Numbered from the stretch's first letter, positions 26,276 to 35,670 are shown. The stretch is DNA of 64,000 nucleotides from Nocardiopsis ansamitocini (GCF_030268225.1 NZ_BSQG01000001.1:1167299-1231298); one strand, 5' to 3'. Notes: generated by a model not told the origin, from the sequence alone. Numbers and translations: made by a program.

Positions 26276-26861
26276 ATCTTTGCCGCCTTTCCAGCACCGA
26301 CCCTGCACATTGCCCCCGGGAACGATGCCACGAATTACCCCATACGGTGGATATAGCGGCTAGCTTAACGGCAGTTGCCAGGCGCCACATTCCAGCATCC
26401 CCAACTGGAGGCCAACCACGAGAAAGGAACGTCCCAGCGCTTTCAAAATGCGGAAATACGAATCCCATTCGTAATTTCCGGAGTCACTCTCCGCAATCAG
26501 ATATTTTTCCTGAAATCAGCAATACCACTGATACACAGGGCTCGATTCGGTCGAACCACAACCATCGAGAGCTGCAACTATCACTGTGAGTAGTCGCCCA
26601 TAACTTTTGAGTGAAATATCGGTCTGCTTGGAGCTTGGAGACCGTCAAACTCTAATTTACCTCTACCGCCGGGCGTGTCGGGTTGCACAGGAGGACAGCG
26701 GCGCACGGCAGTCGGGGTCGAAATCCGCAACCCCACCCTTCCGACATTAGCGGCAGAATGGGACACTAAGCCATTAAAGCAGCGGCGACGGCCGGTGAAC
26801 CGGTCGCCGCCGTGCTGCGAGTTCTTTTTATATCGTGCCAGAGCATGATTCGCGACAGGAA
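26276..26861 (-). other. AT-richer non-coding region upstream of the HD operon
   Basis: This 586-base stretch is clearly lower in GC than its surroundings, especially 26440-26660, and has no plausible gene. It probably holds the promoter of the HD-GYP operon. The terminator of rsrA lies at its right end. Confidence 0.5.
26782..26810 (-). terminator. Terminator of the sigR-rsrA operon
   Basis: An eight-base outer stem (GCGGCGAC and its complement) with an inner CCGG pair lies 52 bases after the rsrA stop on the minus strand. Confidence 0.7.
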
Positions 26862-27146
26862 CTACTCGACCCGGGTCTCCCTCAGCTCCATGTCCGCGCG
26901 CGCGGCGGCGAGCCGACCGAGGACCTTGCCACGCAGGTCCTCAGGAGCGGGGTCACATCCGCAGCACTTGGCAACGAGCTTCTTGACTGCCTCTTCGAGG
27001 CCGTATTCGCGCAGGCAGGGGCTGCACTCGTTCAGGTGTTGGCGAATATCGGCGCATCCTTCTTCGCCCAACTCGCCGTCGATGTAGTCGTAGACCTTGC
27101 CGAGTACCTCACTGCACGGCGTGGCGTGCGGTCCGTCGCAGGTCAT
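26862..27146 (-). CDS. rsrA: Redox-sensing zinc anti-sigma factor RsrA
   Basis: The 94-residue protein is a ZAS-family anti-sigma factor. Cys11, His37, Cys41 and Cys44 fall at the residues used by Streptomyces coelicolor RsrA for zinc, and Cys61-Cys62 are also conserved. Disulphide stress expels zinc and releases SigR. Its ATG overlaps the sigR stop by ATGA. Confidence 0.96.
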   Translation of the reverse strand: MTCDGPHATPCSEVLGKVYDYIDGELGEEGCADIRQHLNECSPCLREYGLEEAVKKLVAKCCGCDPAPEDLRGKVLGRLAAARADMELRETRVE

Positions 27147-27781
27147 CGCCGGTCCTTCCGAGTCGCCCCACCGGTCGCCGCAGCCATCGACGTGCGGGCG
27201 CCTGCGGCGTCGAAACCGCGCTCCCGAGCGTATTCCTGCAGCATAGAACGCAACTGGCGCCTGCCTCGGTGGAGCCGGGACATCACCGTCCCGATGGGGG
27301 TGTCCATGATCTCGGCGACTTCCTTGTAGGCAAAGCCTTCGACGTCGGCGAGGTAAACCGCGATCCTGAAGTCCTCGGGGAGCTCCTGGAGTGCGCGTTT
27401 GACGTCACTGTCGGGCAGGTGTTCCAGCGCCTCTGCCTCAGCGGACTTGAGCCCGGAGGAGGAGTGGGAAGCCGCCTGCGCGAGCTGCCAGTCCTCGACG
27501 TCCTCGGTTCCTGCCTGTTTGGGCTCCCGCTGCTTCTTGCGGTAAGAGTTGATGAAGGTGTTCGTGAGGATTCGGTACAGCCAGGCTTTGAGGTTCGTCC
27601 CTTCCTTGAACTGGTGGAACGAACCGAACGCCTTGGCGAACGTCTCCTGGACGAGGTCCTCGGCGTCGGCCGGGTTGCGCGTCATGCGCAAGGCAGCCGA
27701 GTAGAGCTGGTCCAGGAACGGCATGACATCCCGTTCGAACCGAGCCCCTCGCTCGTCGATGGTCTCCTGGCCCTGACTCAA
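27143..27781 (-). CDS. sigR: ECF sigma factor SigR/SigH (thiol-oxidative stress)
   Basis: The 212-residue product of the TTG at 27781 has AAGGAGG nine bases upstream and matches the usual SigR/SigH length. Region 2 includes [19 protein letters not shown] and [20 protein letters not shown]; region 4 contains [17 protein letters not shown] and [15 protein letters not shown]. It transcribes thiol-repair and mycothiol genes. The frame stays open upstream to 28135; ATG 27922 would give a 47-residue N-terminal extension, recalling the unstable SigR-prime isoform of Streptomyces. Confidence 0.95.
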   Translation of the reverse strand: MSQGQETIDERGARFERDVMPFLDQLYSAALRMTRNPADAEDLVQETFAKAFGSFHQFKEGTNLKAWLYRILTNTFINSYRKKQREPKQAGTEDVEDWQLAQAASHSSSGLKSAEAEALEHLPDSDVKRALQELPEDFRIAVYLADVEGFAYKEVAEIMDTPIGTVMSRLHRGRRQLRSMLQEYARERGFDAAGARTSMAAATGGATRKDRR

Positions 27782-28012
27782 GCCCGCCGGCCTCCTTGAA
27801 CTGCGCTCCCGTGTGGCAATCGCACCAACACCATACGTCGGGAGGGAGCCGCGCCGCACACTGTCGACGGGCGGGGCGGGGGCCGGGCATTCGGCGACCA
27901 AGCCGCCGGTAGAAGCCGACATTGACCTGCCTTTGCTCTCGTTTGCGTACCGGCACCGCAGAGGGCGCCGGTGGGGTCCGGGCACCGGACCACCGAAGGT
28001 GACGTCGATGCC

Positions 28013-28038
28013 AACAACACCGGGACGGCAGTGATTCC
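28013..28038 (-). promoter_or_regulatory. Sigma-R autoregulatory promoter of sigR
   Basis: GGAAT (28038-28034) is separated by exactly 18 bases from GTT (28015-28013), the published SigR consensus. Transcription should begin near 28006, upstream of the alternative ATG 27922 of sigR, so the induced transcript could encode the extended isoform. Confidence 0.75.
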
Positions 28039-28271
28039 TGTCCGTACCCATAGGCAGGCGGAAGGTCTCAGACGGCGTGTCCGCTGGTGGAGAAACTTTC
28101 CACCATGAGCTGTATCCGAGGCGTGCAGCGTGCAAAAGTGAGGGTAGAACTCCTAAAGTGGCGGCGCGCGGTCGGACCTCGACCTATCCGAGGGACGCCG
28201 GCCCCTCCGCGGATCATCCGCCATCGCAGGAAAGCCGGGCGCCGATGCTCGGTGACGGGAGAGGAGTGTGC

Positions 28272-29132
28272 GTGCGTCCGTCCTCCGGTTCCGCAGCACA
28301 GCTGGCGGTATCACCAACATCCACTGCACCCGCGGCCGACATCCCGGCCCCACGCCCTACGGCGGCGCATTTCGCCACCACCGACTCCCTGTCGGCTTAC
28401 TGGCGCTTCTACTGGGCGGTAGCCGCCGCCCAACTCACACGCTGGCTTCCACGTGAACCCGGCTGCATCCTCGACCTCTCCGGTCCGGACTTTCGCAGTG
28501 CACCGCGCGCTGTTGCCGCCGGGCACGACGTCGTCACCCTGCTCCCGTCCGTTGAAACGGCCCCCCGGCGAACCCTCAAGCTGGTCAACGGTCACGCTCC
28601 CTCACCGAGACACCGTCAACCCGGGCGGCTGCGCTCGGTGGTGGGCGATTCGACCTTCCTCTCCGGATTTGCCAGCGAGGTCTTCGACGGGGTGATCGCC
28701 GACAACCGGGTCCTTTCCCAACACCTGGTCACCGAGGCGTCCCTCGCGGAGATCGCCCGCGTACTGCGTCCCGGCGGCCGCACCCTGCTGTGCGTCGACT
28801 CGGTGGTACTGGGCATGGCGTTGCTCGCCGAACAGGACTGCTGGCCCGAGCTCAGTTACGCGCCCAACGCGGACGTGCTGTTGGTTCCCTGGCCCGACGG
28901 AACCATCACCCGGTGCTTCACCGCCGAACAGCTCGCCGAACTCCTCACCGATGCCGGCCTGGAACTGGAATGGGTCAAACCGCGCACCGTGCTGTCGGCC
29001 TCCACCGTGGAGATGATGATGGACGGCGACCCCCGCGCCCTGAACCGTCTTGTCGAGATGGAACTGAAGGCGGCCAACTCCGACGACTACGTCGGGGTGC
29101 ACCTGCTCGCCAGTGCGAGAAAACCCGGGTAG
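28272..29132 (+). CDS. Class I SAM-dependent methyltransferase
   Basis: The start chosen is GTG 28272 with GAGAGGA upstream, giving 286 residues; the frame is open to 28077 but the extra N-terminus is low-complexity. A motif I-like ILDLSGPDF lies near residue 60. FDGVIADNRVLSQHL and LAEIARVLRPGGRTLLCVDS near 150-180 correspond to motifs II and III of methyltransferases. It is divergent from sigR. The substrate is not evident. Confidence 0.75.
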   Translation: MRPSSGSAAQLAVSPTSTAPAADIPAPRPTAAHFATTDSLSAYWRFYWAVAAAQLTRWLPREPGCILDLSGPDFRSAPRAVAAGHDVVTLLPSVETAPRRTLKLVNGHAPSPRHRQPGRLRSVVGDSTFLSGFASEVFDGVIADNRVLSQHLVTEASLAEIARVLRPGGRTLLCVDSVVLGMALLAEQDCWPELSYAPNADVLLVPWPDGTITRCFTAEQLAELLTDAGLELEWVKPRTVLSASTVEMMMDGDPRALNRLVEMELKAANSDDYVGVHLLASARKPG

Positions 29133-29140
29133 GAATTCGT

Positions 29141-29179
29141 GCCGGTTCGCCCCGCCAGGCAATGGCTGGGCGAACCGGC
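29141..29179. terminator. Terminator between methyltransferase and SRAP gene
   Basis: A 12-base perfect stem (GCCGGTTCGCCC and its complement) with a 15-base loop separates two convergent genes. Confidence 0.82.
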
Positions 29180-29211
29180 AGTGAGCATTTCCGGCCTCGG
29201 GCGGGTTTCGG

Positions 29212-30072
29212 TCAGAAAAGCGTGTCGGGTCCGGTGCTCGTCTCCGCCGTCCTGGGGGCGAGCAGGTCCGGCCCGTTGTTGCGAATGGTGTTGACTGCGT
29301 CATCGACCTCGTAGGCCGTGAGATCGGTGACCGGGGTGGCGGCCAACACCTCCTGGAGTTCGGCCTGCCCGGCATCAGCATCCAGCCACGTCTCCCAGTC
29401 GTGTTCCCCGACGACGACCGGCATCCGCTCGTGGATGCGCGCGAGTCCGGCCTCGGCCTCGGCAGTGATGACCGCGACGCTCCACAGCCAGGCCGCAGGG
29501 TCCTGTCCGGGGAGTTCGGGGTTTCGCCAGCGCTCGAAGATCCCGGCCAGGGCGAGGGGGCGGCCTCCCCCGTAGTGGACCGCGAACGGACGTTTCCCGG
29601 CCTTGGCCTTGCGTGCCTTGTGGTCGGGATCGGTGGCCGGGGAGGTGCCGGGGCGGGCCCCTCCCGGACCGTCCACCGTCAACAACTGCCACTCGTAGTA
29701 GGCGTCAGCGGGGATCAGGCAGCGACGGCGGGCGAACGCGTCGCGAAACGCCGGCTTCTCGGCGACTGTCTCGCTGCGGGCGTTGATCATCCGATAACCC
29801 ACGTTGGGATCCTTGGCCCACGACGGGACCAGCCCCCAGCGCAGCGTGACCAGGTGCTGGGGCCCGAGGCGCCGTGGCCCGGCCGCGGCCGGGGGGTGGC
29901 CCAGCACGGCGTAGACGTGCTTGCCCGGCGAGATGTTGTAGTCAGGGGCCAGTTCCTCCACCGGGGGCCATGTACTGGGCCCCGTTCTCGCGGCCGTGTC
30001 CGGGGGCTCGGAGAATCCGAACGCGAGCTGGAGCTGACTGACATCACGCGAAAGCGCGTACCGACCGCACAT
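29212..30072 (-). CDS. SOS response-associated peptidase (SRAP/YedK/HMCES)
   Basis: The 286-residue protein begins MCGRYAL, so Cys2 is the DNA-crosslinking and autoproteolytic residue. RWGLVPSWAKD, MINARSETV, RRCLIPADAYYEW and a late IHERMPVV complete the SRAP active site. The enzyme shields abasic sites in single-stranded DNA by a thiazolidine bond. It lies near aroA and rsgA, as its homologue does in mycobacteria. A 40-residue acidic/basic insertion is present after YYEW. Confidence 0.94.
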   Translation of the reverse strand: MCGRYALSRDVSQLQLAFGFSEPPDTAARTGPSTWPPVEELAPDYNISPGKHVYAVLGHPPAAAGPRRLGPQHLVTLRWGLVPSWAKDPNVGYRMINARSETVAEKPAFRDAFARRRCLIPADAYYEWQLLTVDGPGGARPGTSPATDPDHKARKAKAGKRPFAVHYGGGRPLALAGIFERWRNPELPGQDPAAWLWSVAVITAEAEAGLARIHERMPVVVGEHDWETWLDADAGQAELQEVLAATPVTDLTAYEVDDAVNTIRNNGPDLLAPRTAETSTGPDTLF

Positions 30073-30162
30073 ACCGCAAGTTTAAGTCGCGGGACAAGGG
30101 CGGTTCCGACTCGCCGGCGGGGAGGTGGATGTTCGGCTCCCAGGAGGGTAGAGCGATGAGGT

Positions 30163-30678
30163 ATGGGAGTAATACGCAACCAGGCCCGGCGCCTGCTCGC
30201 CGCACCATTTCTGCTGGACGGGTTGGCGTCGCTGCGCGACCCCGCCCCTCGTGCCAAAGAGCTCGAACCAACCGTGCACCGGCTGTCCGCCCGCTACACC
30301 TGGCTTCCCGACGATCCCGAACTCGTGGTCCGTGTCCAGGGAGCGGCCAGCGTCCTGGGCGCGACGCTGCTCATAGCGGGGAAGGCCAACCGGTCCGCCT
30401 GCGTGCTGCTGGCGGCCCAGAGCGTGCCGACCCTGCTGGCCGATCTGCGCGCGGCGCGGGGCGGAGACCCTCAGGAGCGCAGTCGGCTGCGAGCCACCGC
30501 GGTCAAGGACCTGAGCCTGTTGGGCGCACTTGTCCTGGCCGCCACCGAGCCCAAGAAGCGACCGTCTCCGCTGCGCCGGGAGACCGAGCATGCGGTCGAC
30601 CGCGCTCGCCGGGGTTCGGCACGTGTGCGGGCGAAAGCGGAACGGCAGGCCCGGGCGCTCGCAGCGCGGTCGCGCTAA
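30163..30678 (+). CDS. DoxX-family membrane protein
   Basis: The 171-residue protein has four hydrophobic segments, and LLAAPFLLDGLASL at the N-terminus is typical of actinobacterial DoxX. The C-terminus is strongly basic. DoxX proteins have been linked to membrane redox and thiol stress in mycobacteria. It is divergent from the SRAP gene; a weak ribosome site leaves the start (ATG 30163) slightly uncertain. Confidence 0.8.
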   Translation: MGVIRNQARRLLAAPFLLDGLASLRDPAPRAKELEPTVHRLSARYTWLPDDPELVVRVQGAASVLGATLLIAGKANRSACVLLAAQSVPTLLADLRAARGGDPQERSRLRATAVKDLSLLGALVLAATEPKKRPSPLRRETEHAVDRARRGSARVRAKAERQARALAARSR

Positions 30679-30685
30679 ATCACGG

Positions 30686-30725
30686 GTCCGACAGGCGCGC
30701 AGTACGGGTCCGGCGCCTGTCGGAC
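30686..30725 (+). terminator. Terminator after doxX-type gene
   Basis: A 13-base perfect stem (GTCCGACAGGCGC and its complement) with a 14-base loop follows the stop codon by seven bases. Confidence 0.85.
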
Positions 30726-30776
30726 GCATGCCTCGGCCAGCATGGACCGGATCAGCAGCGTGAACAACAATTGATC

Positions 30777-30790
30777 CCTTTATTTAAAGG
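30777..30790. promoter_or_regulatory. Candidate TetR operator
   Basis: CCTTTA-TT-TAAAGG is a 14-base palindrome 63 bases before the TetR gene, upstream of a possible -10 TACGCT near 30814. Such AT-centred palindromes are rare in this GC-rich DNA. Autoregulation by the adjacent TetR protein is inferred. Confidence 0.4.
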
Positions 30791-30853
30791 AAATCAGCAA
30801 AAACGTGCCCTGTTACGCTGACTCGGCCCCGGAAACCCGCGGAAAGGGAACCC

Positions 30854-31561
30854 ATGGCCCAGGACGCACCGCGCTCCCAGCCGACCCGACGCGAGCGCTA
30901 TCGGGCACAGACCATACGGGAAATCAAGGAGCACGCCCTCCGCCGGCTCGCCGAACTCGGCCCCGACGGGCTCTCCCTCAACGCGATCGCCCGCGCGATG
31001 GGCATCACCGGTCCCGCTCTCTACCGCTACTACGCCAGTCGCGATGCGCTCATCGAGGCACTGACCGACGACGCCTACCAGGACCTCGTCCAGACGGTGC
31101 GCACAGCGGTGGACGGCGTCCCGGCCGGCGAGGCCGGAAACCGATTACGCGTACTGATGGAGGCGTTTCGCGGTTGGGCCCTGACCCAACCGCACCGATA
31201 CCTGCTCGCTTTCAAAACACCGCTGACCGGAACCGTGCCCCCTCGTGCGGCGACACGTCATGCGAACAGCGTCGTGGCGGCGATCCTGTGTGCGGTGGTC
31301 CCCCACGAGTCGGACACGCCGGCGCGGTTCGCACCGGAGGGTCCCGGGGTGTCGCTGGAACAGGAGCGACAGGAGCAGTGGTCGACCGCCGGTTCGTGTG
31401 CAGGAGTGGACGGCCCCGTGCCGGCACGTGCCCTGTTGATCTGGTCCCGGATCCACGGACTGGTCGACTTGGAGGTGACCGGCCAGTTCTCGGCGTTGGG
31501 TCTGGATCCGTCTGCGCTCTATTGCGCCGAAGCGGCTGCCCTCATCGGCGAACCGGGCTGA
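30854..31561 (+). CDS. TetR/AcrR-family transcriptional regulator
   Basis: The 235-residue protein starts at ATG 30854 with AAAGGGAA upstream. The helix-turn-helix spans residues 20-65 (LSLNAIARAMGITGPALYRYY). The C-terminal ligand domain, with FRGWALTQPHRYLLAF and LIWSRIHGLVDLEVTGQF, is of the WHG type. The ligand and targets are not evident; the convergent OsmC gene is one candidate. Confidence 0.9.
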   Translation: MAQDAPRSQPTRRERYRAQTIREIKEHALRRLAELGPDGLSLNAIARAMGITGPALYRYYASRDALIEALTDDAYQDLVQTVRTAVDGVPAGEAGNRLRVLMEAFRGWALTQPHRYLLAFKTPLTGTVPPRAATRHANSVVAAILCAVVPHESDTPARFAPEGPGVSLEQERQEQWSTAGSCAGVDGPVPARALLIWSRIHGLVDLEVTGQFSALGLDPSALYCAEAAALIGEPG

Positions 31562-31688
31562 ACCGGCCCGGCTCTCATAGTGAAAAGGGCACGCCGATCG
31601 ACCGTTTCAGCAATCGGCGCCGCCGCGGACCGGCCCCACCACCGAATGGCGCTGGCGGGCCTGGCCCCGAAGAACGTGCGGGAACCGC

Positions 31689-32171
31689 TCAGGAACGCGC
31701 CCGGACCACCGGTTCGTGCTCGACCGGGAAGTTCACCGAGCGCGCGATGAAGCACAGCTCCCCCGCCTTGACATGCAGCGACGTAGCAGTCTCGATCATC
31801 GACTCTTCAGCGACAAGCACCTGCGGGTGCAGCGTCACCCGGGTGAACTGCCCGGAACCCCCTGGGTTGGTGACCATGACCGCGGTTGCGGAGTCGCGAT
31901 AGTCCAACACGTTGACACCGGCCATCGCAGCGACCGCGAAGTAGGACAGCATGTGGCACTGGGCGAGCGCTGCGACCAGCAGTTCCTCCGGATTCCAACA
32001 TGACTCGTCTCCGCGGAACGACGGGTCGGCCGATCCGAGAAGCACCGGTTTGCCCTGGGCTTCGACCTCGTGGGACCGCTCGTATCCCCTGTAGCTCGCC
32101 GTTCCCGAACCGGTGTTGCCGGTCCAGCGCACCCGCACCTCGTAGTGGTGTTCCTTGGGCCTGATCCCCAC
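31689..32171 (-). CDS. OsmC-family peroxidase
   Basis: The 160-residue protein starts at GTG 32171 just after GGAGG. Its two redox cysteines are in LAQCHMLSYF and GELCFIARSVNFPV, the OsmC/Ohr pattern. SCWNPEELLVAALAQC is typical of the OsmC group that reduces organic and lipid hydroperoxides with thiol cofactors. It is divergent from aroA. Confidence 0.9.
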   Translation of the reverse strand: MGIRPKEHHYEVRVRWTGNTGSGTASYRGYERSHEVEAQGKPVLLGSADPSFRGDESCWNPEELLVAALAQCHMLSYFAVAAMAGVNVLDYRDSATAVMVTNPGGSGQFTRVTLHPQVLVAEESMIETATSLHVKAGELCFIARSVNFPVEHEPVVRARS

Positions 32172-32250
32172 TGTTCCTCCGCTCACCGACCTGTCGGTGT
32201 CCAGCATCGCAGCAGGACACCGGTTACCGTCGTCACACCTCGCTGCCCGA

Positions 32251-32256
32251 TAACCT
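32251..32256 (+). promoter_or_regulatory. -10 element of a leaderless aroA mRNA
   Basis: TAACCT ends six bases before the aroA ATG and no ribosome site is present. The predicted transcription start is at the ATG. Confidence 0.45.
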
Positions 32257-32262
32257 TCTGTC

Positions 32263-33540
32263 ATGCCTGAATCCGCACCGCTGCTCTGGCCCGCGCCGAC
32301 CGTTTCCGGCCCCGTGGACACCACGGTCAGCCTGCCCGGTTCCAAATCCATGACCAATCGCGCGATGATCCTGGCCGCGTTGTCGGAGACTCCCAGCGTG
32401 GTGCGCCGCCCTCTGCGAAGCCGCGACACCGACCTGATGGCGGCCGCCCTGCGCGCCATGGGAGCCGACGTGACGGAAACCGGGGCCGACTGGTCGATCA
32501 CCCCTGCGCATCCCACCGGGCCCGCCGTCCTGGATGTCGGGAACGCAGGCACAGTGATGCGGTTCGTTCCCCCGCTGGCGGCACTGGCGCGCGGGGACGT
32601 GGCCTTCGACGGCGACCCCCGTGCCCGGGAGCGGCCGGTCGGGCCGTTGCTGACGGCACTGCGCGCCCTCGGGGTCGACATCGACGACGGCGGGCGGGGC
32701 GCACTGCCGCTGGTCATCCACGGCCGCGGAACGGTCCCCGGCGGTGTGGTCACCCTGGACGCGTCGGGTTCGTCGCAGTTCATCTCCGCGCTGCTGCTCA
32801 GTGGTGCCCGGTTCTCGGCCGGTGTCGAGGTGCGCCACGAGGGCCCGCCGGTACCCTCGCAGCCTCACCTGGACATGACGGTGGAGATGCTGCGCGCCGC
32901 GGGCGTGTCGGTGGACACCGGCACCCCTGATGTCTGGCGGGTGTCCCCCGGGCCGATCAAGGCCGTGGAGATCGAGGTGGAGCCGGATCTGTCCAACGCG
33001 GCGCCGTTTCTGGCCGCCGCGCTGGTCACCGGCGGAACGATGACCGTACGCGACTGGCCTCGGCACACCACCCAGCCCGGTGACGCCCTGCGCACCCTCT
33101 TCACCGAGATGGGCGGCGCGGTGGAGTTCACCGACAACGGTCTGACCCTGCGCGGTACCGGGGAGATCCGCGGCATCACCGCGGACCTGCGCGAAGTCGG
33201 TGAACTGACACCGACCATCGCGGCTGTGGCCGCGCTGGCGAGCACGCCGTCGCGCATCACCGGTGTCGCTCACCTGCGCAAGCACGAGACCGACCGCATC
33301 TCCGCGCTGGTCACCGAGATCAACCGGTTGGGCGGCGACGCCGAAGAACTGCCCGACGGCCTGGTGGTCAGGCCCGGGAAACTGCACGGCGGTGTCTTCT
33401 CCTCGTACGACGACCACCGGATGGCGACCTCAGGCGCCGTGATCGGCCTGGTGGTACCGGGAGTGGAGGTCGAGGACATCGCCACCACCGGCAAAACCCT
33501 TCCCGACTTCCCGGGCCTGTGGGCGGGGATCGTCTCGTGA
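32263..33540 (+). CDS. aroA: 5-enolpyruvylshikimate-3-phosphate synthase
   Basis: The 425-residue enzyme adds enolpyruvyl to shikimate-3-phosphate in the chorismate pathway. LPGSKSMTNRAMIL near residue 20 binds phosphate; GNAGTVMRFVPPLAAL and DGDPRARERPVGPLL follow, and HETDRISALVTEI is near residue 345. The length is typical. The stop overlaps the rsgA start (GTGA), an arrangement that also holds at the mycobacterial aroA locus. Confidence 0.96.
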   Translation: MPESAPLLWPAPTVSGPVDTTVSLPGSKSMTNRAMILAALSETPSVVRRPLRSRDTDLMAAALRAMGADVTETGADWSITPAHPTGPAVLDVGNAGTVMRFVPPLAALARGDVAFDGDPRARERPVGPLLTALRALGVDIDDGGRGALPLVIHGRGTVPGGVVTLDASGSSQFISALLLSGARFSAGVEVRHEGPPVPSQPHLDMTVEMLRAAGVSVDTGTPDVWRVSPGPIKAVEIEVEPDLSNAAPFLAAALVTGGTMTVRDWPRHTTQPGDALRTLFTEMGGAVEFTDNGLTLRGTGEIRGITADLREVGELTPTIAAVAALASTPSRITGVAHLRKHETDRISALVTEINRLGGDAEELPDGLVVRPGKLHGGVFSSYDDHRMATSGAVIGLVVPGVEVEDIATTGKTLPDFPGLWAGIVS

Positions 33541-34628
33541 GAGGCGGCCGCCACCTCGACGAGGACGACATCCGGGTTCGTGCCAGGGGCGGATCGCGCC
33601 CCCGTACCCGTACCCGTCCCAAGCACGAAGACGCCGAACTGGGATTCGTGACCGCTGTGGATCGCGGCCGCTACCGGTGCCTGGTCGCGGACCGCACAGT
33701 CGTGGCGATGAAGGCGCGCGAACTCGGCAAGGGCAGCATCGTCGTGGGCGACCTGGTGGCGTTGGTGGGTGACCTGTCGGGAACGCCCGACACGCTCGCC
33801 CGGGTGGTACGGGTGGAGGAACGCGACTCGATACTGCGCCGCACCGCCGACGACACCGACCCCGTCGAGCGGGTGATCGTGGCCAACGCCGACCAGTTGG
33901 TGATTGTCGTGGCACTGGCCGACCCCGAGCCACAGCCGCGGTTCATCGATCGATGCCTGGTGGCGGCCTACGACGCTGGCCTGGAACCACTGTTGTGCCT
34001 TACCAAGTCCGACCTGGCCGAACCGGAACCGCTCGTGACGGCCTACTCCGCTCTGGGGCTGGACTGGGTCGTAACGCGGAAGGACGAGGACGTGTCCGGG
34101 TTGCGCGATCGTCTCCTCGGCCGGGTGAGTGTCATGGTCGGTTCTTCCGGGGTCGGCAAGTCCACGCTGGTCAACCTTCTGGTTCCGGAAGCCCAGCGAG
34201 CGGTGGGCCACGTCAATGCGGTGACCGGGCGAGGGCGGCACACCTCTACGTCCGCCGTGGCCCTGCCGATCGGGGCGGTGGCCAGTACCGAGGGTCTGGC
34301 CCGGCTGCGCGCCGCCCGTGGCGCGGAGGACGGGGATTCCCGGCTCGACTACGGCTGGATCATCGACACTCCGGGTGTGCGCAGTTTCGGCCTGGCGCAC
34401 GTCAATCCCGACGACGTGGTGGCGGGTTTCTCCGACCTCTCCGACGCGGTGTCGGAGTGTCCGCCGGGTTGCACGCACCTGGAAGGCGGCAACTGTGCCC
34501 TGGACACCTGGCTCGGCCTGGGACGCATCGATCCCGTTCGGGTCGCCTCTCTGCGGCGGCTGCTGACCAGTCGCGAGGCCGATCCTGGCGCGGACGCGTC
34601 ACCGCAACGGCAGCCCGGGGGCAACTGA
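33537..34628 (+). CDS. rsgA: Ribosome small-subunit biogenesis GTPase RsgA
   Basis: The 363-residue protein is a circularly permuted GTPase acting in 30S maturation. After an OB-fold N-terminus, motif G4 (LTKSDL) comes near 157, then G1 (GSSGVGKST) near 203 and G3 (DTPGVRSFG) near 278. The zinc knuckle CPPGCTHLEGGNCAL lies near 310. GTG 33537 overlaps the aroA stop, giving translational coupling. Confidence 0.94.
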   Translation: MRGGRHLDEDDIRVRARGGSRPRTRTRPKHEDAELGFVTAVDRGRYRCLVADRTVVAMKARELGKGSIVVGDLVALVGDLSGTPDTLARVVRVEERDSILRRTADDTDPVERVIVANADQLVIVVALADPEPQPRFIDRCLVAAYDAGLEPLLCLTKSDLAEPEPLVTAYSALGLDWVVTRKDEDVSGLRDRLLGRVSVMVGSSGVGKSTLVNLLVPEAQRAVGHVNAVTGRGRHTSTSAVALPIGAVASTEGLARLRAARGAEDGDSRLDYGWIIDTPGVRSFGLAHVNPDDVVAGFSDLSDAVSECPPGCTHLEGGNCALDTWLGLGRIDPVRVASLRRLLTSREADPGADASPQRQPGGN

Positions 34629-34816
34629 CCTGACCACGTAGCAACCGGCGGTCGGCACGGATCCGCGTTCGCACAGGTCAAGGAGATCAGCGACGGTGTC
34701 GGCGCAGCGTGTCCGCCGACCAGGACGGGCGGCTGGGCACCCAACCGGGCATCCTGGATGCAAGATCCGCGGCCTCATCGGTGAGCGTCGTCTTCATGCC
34801 CTCTGAGCGGGAAGGG

Positions 34817-34822
34817 TAGCGT
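34817..34822 (+). promoter_or_regulatory. -10 element of a possibly leaderless hisN mRNA
   Basis: TAGCGT lies eight bases before the hisN ATG. The only GGGAAGGG sequence is too far upstream for a ribosome site, which favours leaderless initiation. Confidence 0.35.
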
Positions 34823-34830
34823 TACGCGCC

Positions 34831-35637
34831 ATGGCGGCCTTTGATGATGACCTGCGTTTTGCCCATGTCCTAGCCGACGCGGCGGACGACATCGCTCTCA
34901 AGCACTTCCGTTCGCTCGACCTGAAGGTCGAGACCAAGCCCGACCTGACCCCGGTGACCGAAGCCGACCGGTTGGTGGAGGAGACGCTGCGCAACGTGCT
35001 GTCCCGGTCGCGCCCACGGGACGCGGTGATCGGCGAAGAATACGGCAACACCGGCAACAGCTCTCGCTGCTGGGTGCTGGACCCGATCGACGGAACCAAG
35101 AACTACGTCCGCGGCGTCCCGGTCTGGGCGACGCTGATTGCCCTCCTGGAGAACGAACGGCCTGTCGTGGGCGTGGTGTCAGCCCCGGCGCTGCAACGGC
35201 GCTGGTGGGCCGCTGAGGGCAGCGGAGCATGGACGGGGCGCAGCCTGCACAAGGCGACGCGATGCACGGTGTCGAAGGTTTCCAAATTGGAGGACGCCTC
35301 GCTGTCGTTCTCCTCATTGACCGGTTGGGAGGAACAGCAGCGGCTTGACTCCTTCCTCGGGCTCACCAGGTCGGTGTGGCGGACCCGTGCCTACGGGGAC
35401 TTCTGGTCGCACGTGATGGTCGCCGAGGGCGCAGTGGACATCGCCGCAGAACCGGAATTGTCCCTGTGGGACGCGGCTCCTCTGCCGATCATCCTGGAGG
35501 AGGCCGGAGGGCGGGCCACGAATCTGCGTGGAGGGCACTACTCCAGCGGCGGCCCGCTGGTATGCACCAACGGCGCGCTGCATGACGCAGTGCTGACACA
35601 GCTCAACGGCGGACCGACACCACTGCGCCTGACCTGA
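34831..35637 (+). CDS. hisN: Histidinol-phosphatase (inositol monophosphatase family)
   Basis: The 268-residue enzyme has the metal-binding motifs GEEYG, DPIDGTKNY (about residue 90) and LWDAAPLPIILEEAGG (about 215). KPDLTPVTEADRLVE lies near the N-terminus. These fit the HisN branch that replaces the HisB phosphatase in actinobacterial histidine synthesis. Other phosphatases of the same family cannot be excluded without a close comparison. Confidence 0.85.
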   Translation: MAAFDDDLRFAHVLADAADDIALKHFRSLDLKVETKPDLTPVTEADRLVEETLRNVLSRSRPRDAVIGEEYGNTGNSSRCWVLDPIDGTKNYVRGVPVWATLIALLENERPVVGVVSAPALQRRWWAAEGSGAWTGRSLHKATRCTVSKVSKLEDASLSFSSLTGWEEQQRLDSFLGLTRSVWRTRAYGDFWSHVMVAEGAVDIAAEPELSLWDAAPLPIILEEAGGRATNLRGGHYSSGGPLVCTNGALHDAVLTQLNGGPTPLRLT

Positions 35638-35670
35638 CCGGCATTCGATGCGATCGGGGCACGAGCGTAG

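Noticed and set aside
26181-26468. 95-codon ORF upstream of the HD-GYP gene
   Set aside because: It has an irregular composition, and a different frame in the same place gives the more plausible 26-residue peptide.
28077-28271. 65-codon N-terminal extension of the methyltransferase
   Set aside because: It is low-complexity, overlaps the upstream end of the open sigR frame, and a ribosome site supports GTG 28272.
31593-31620. Seven-base hairpin between the TetR and OsmC genes
   Set aside because: The stem is too short and the loop too long to call it a terminator with confidence.
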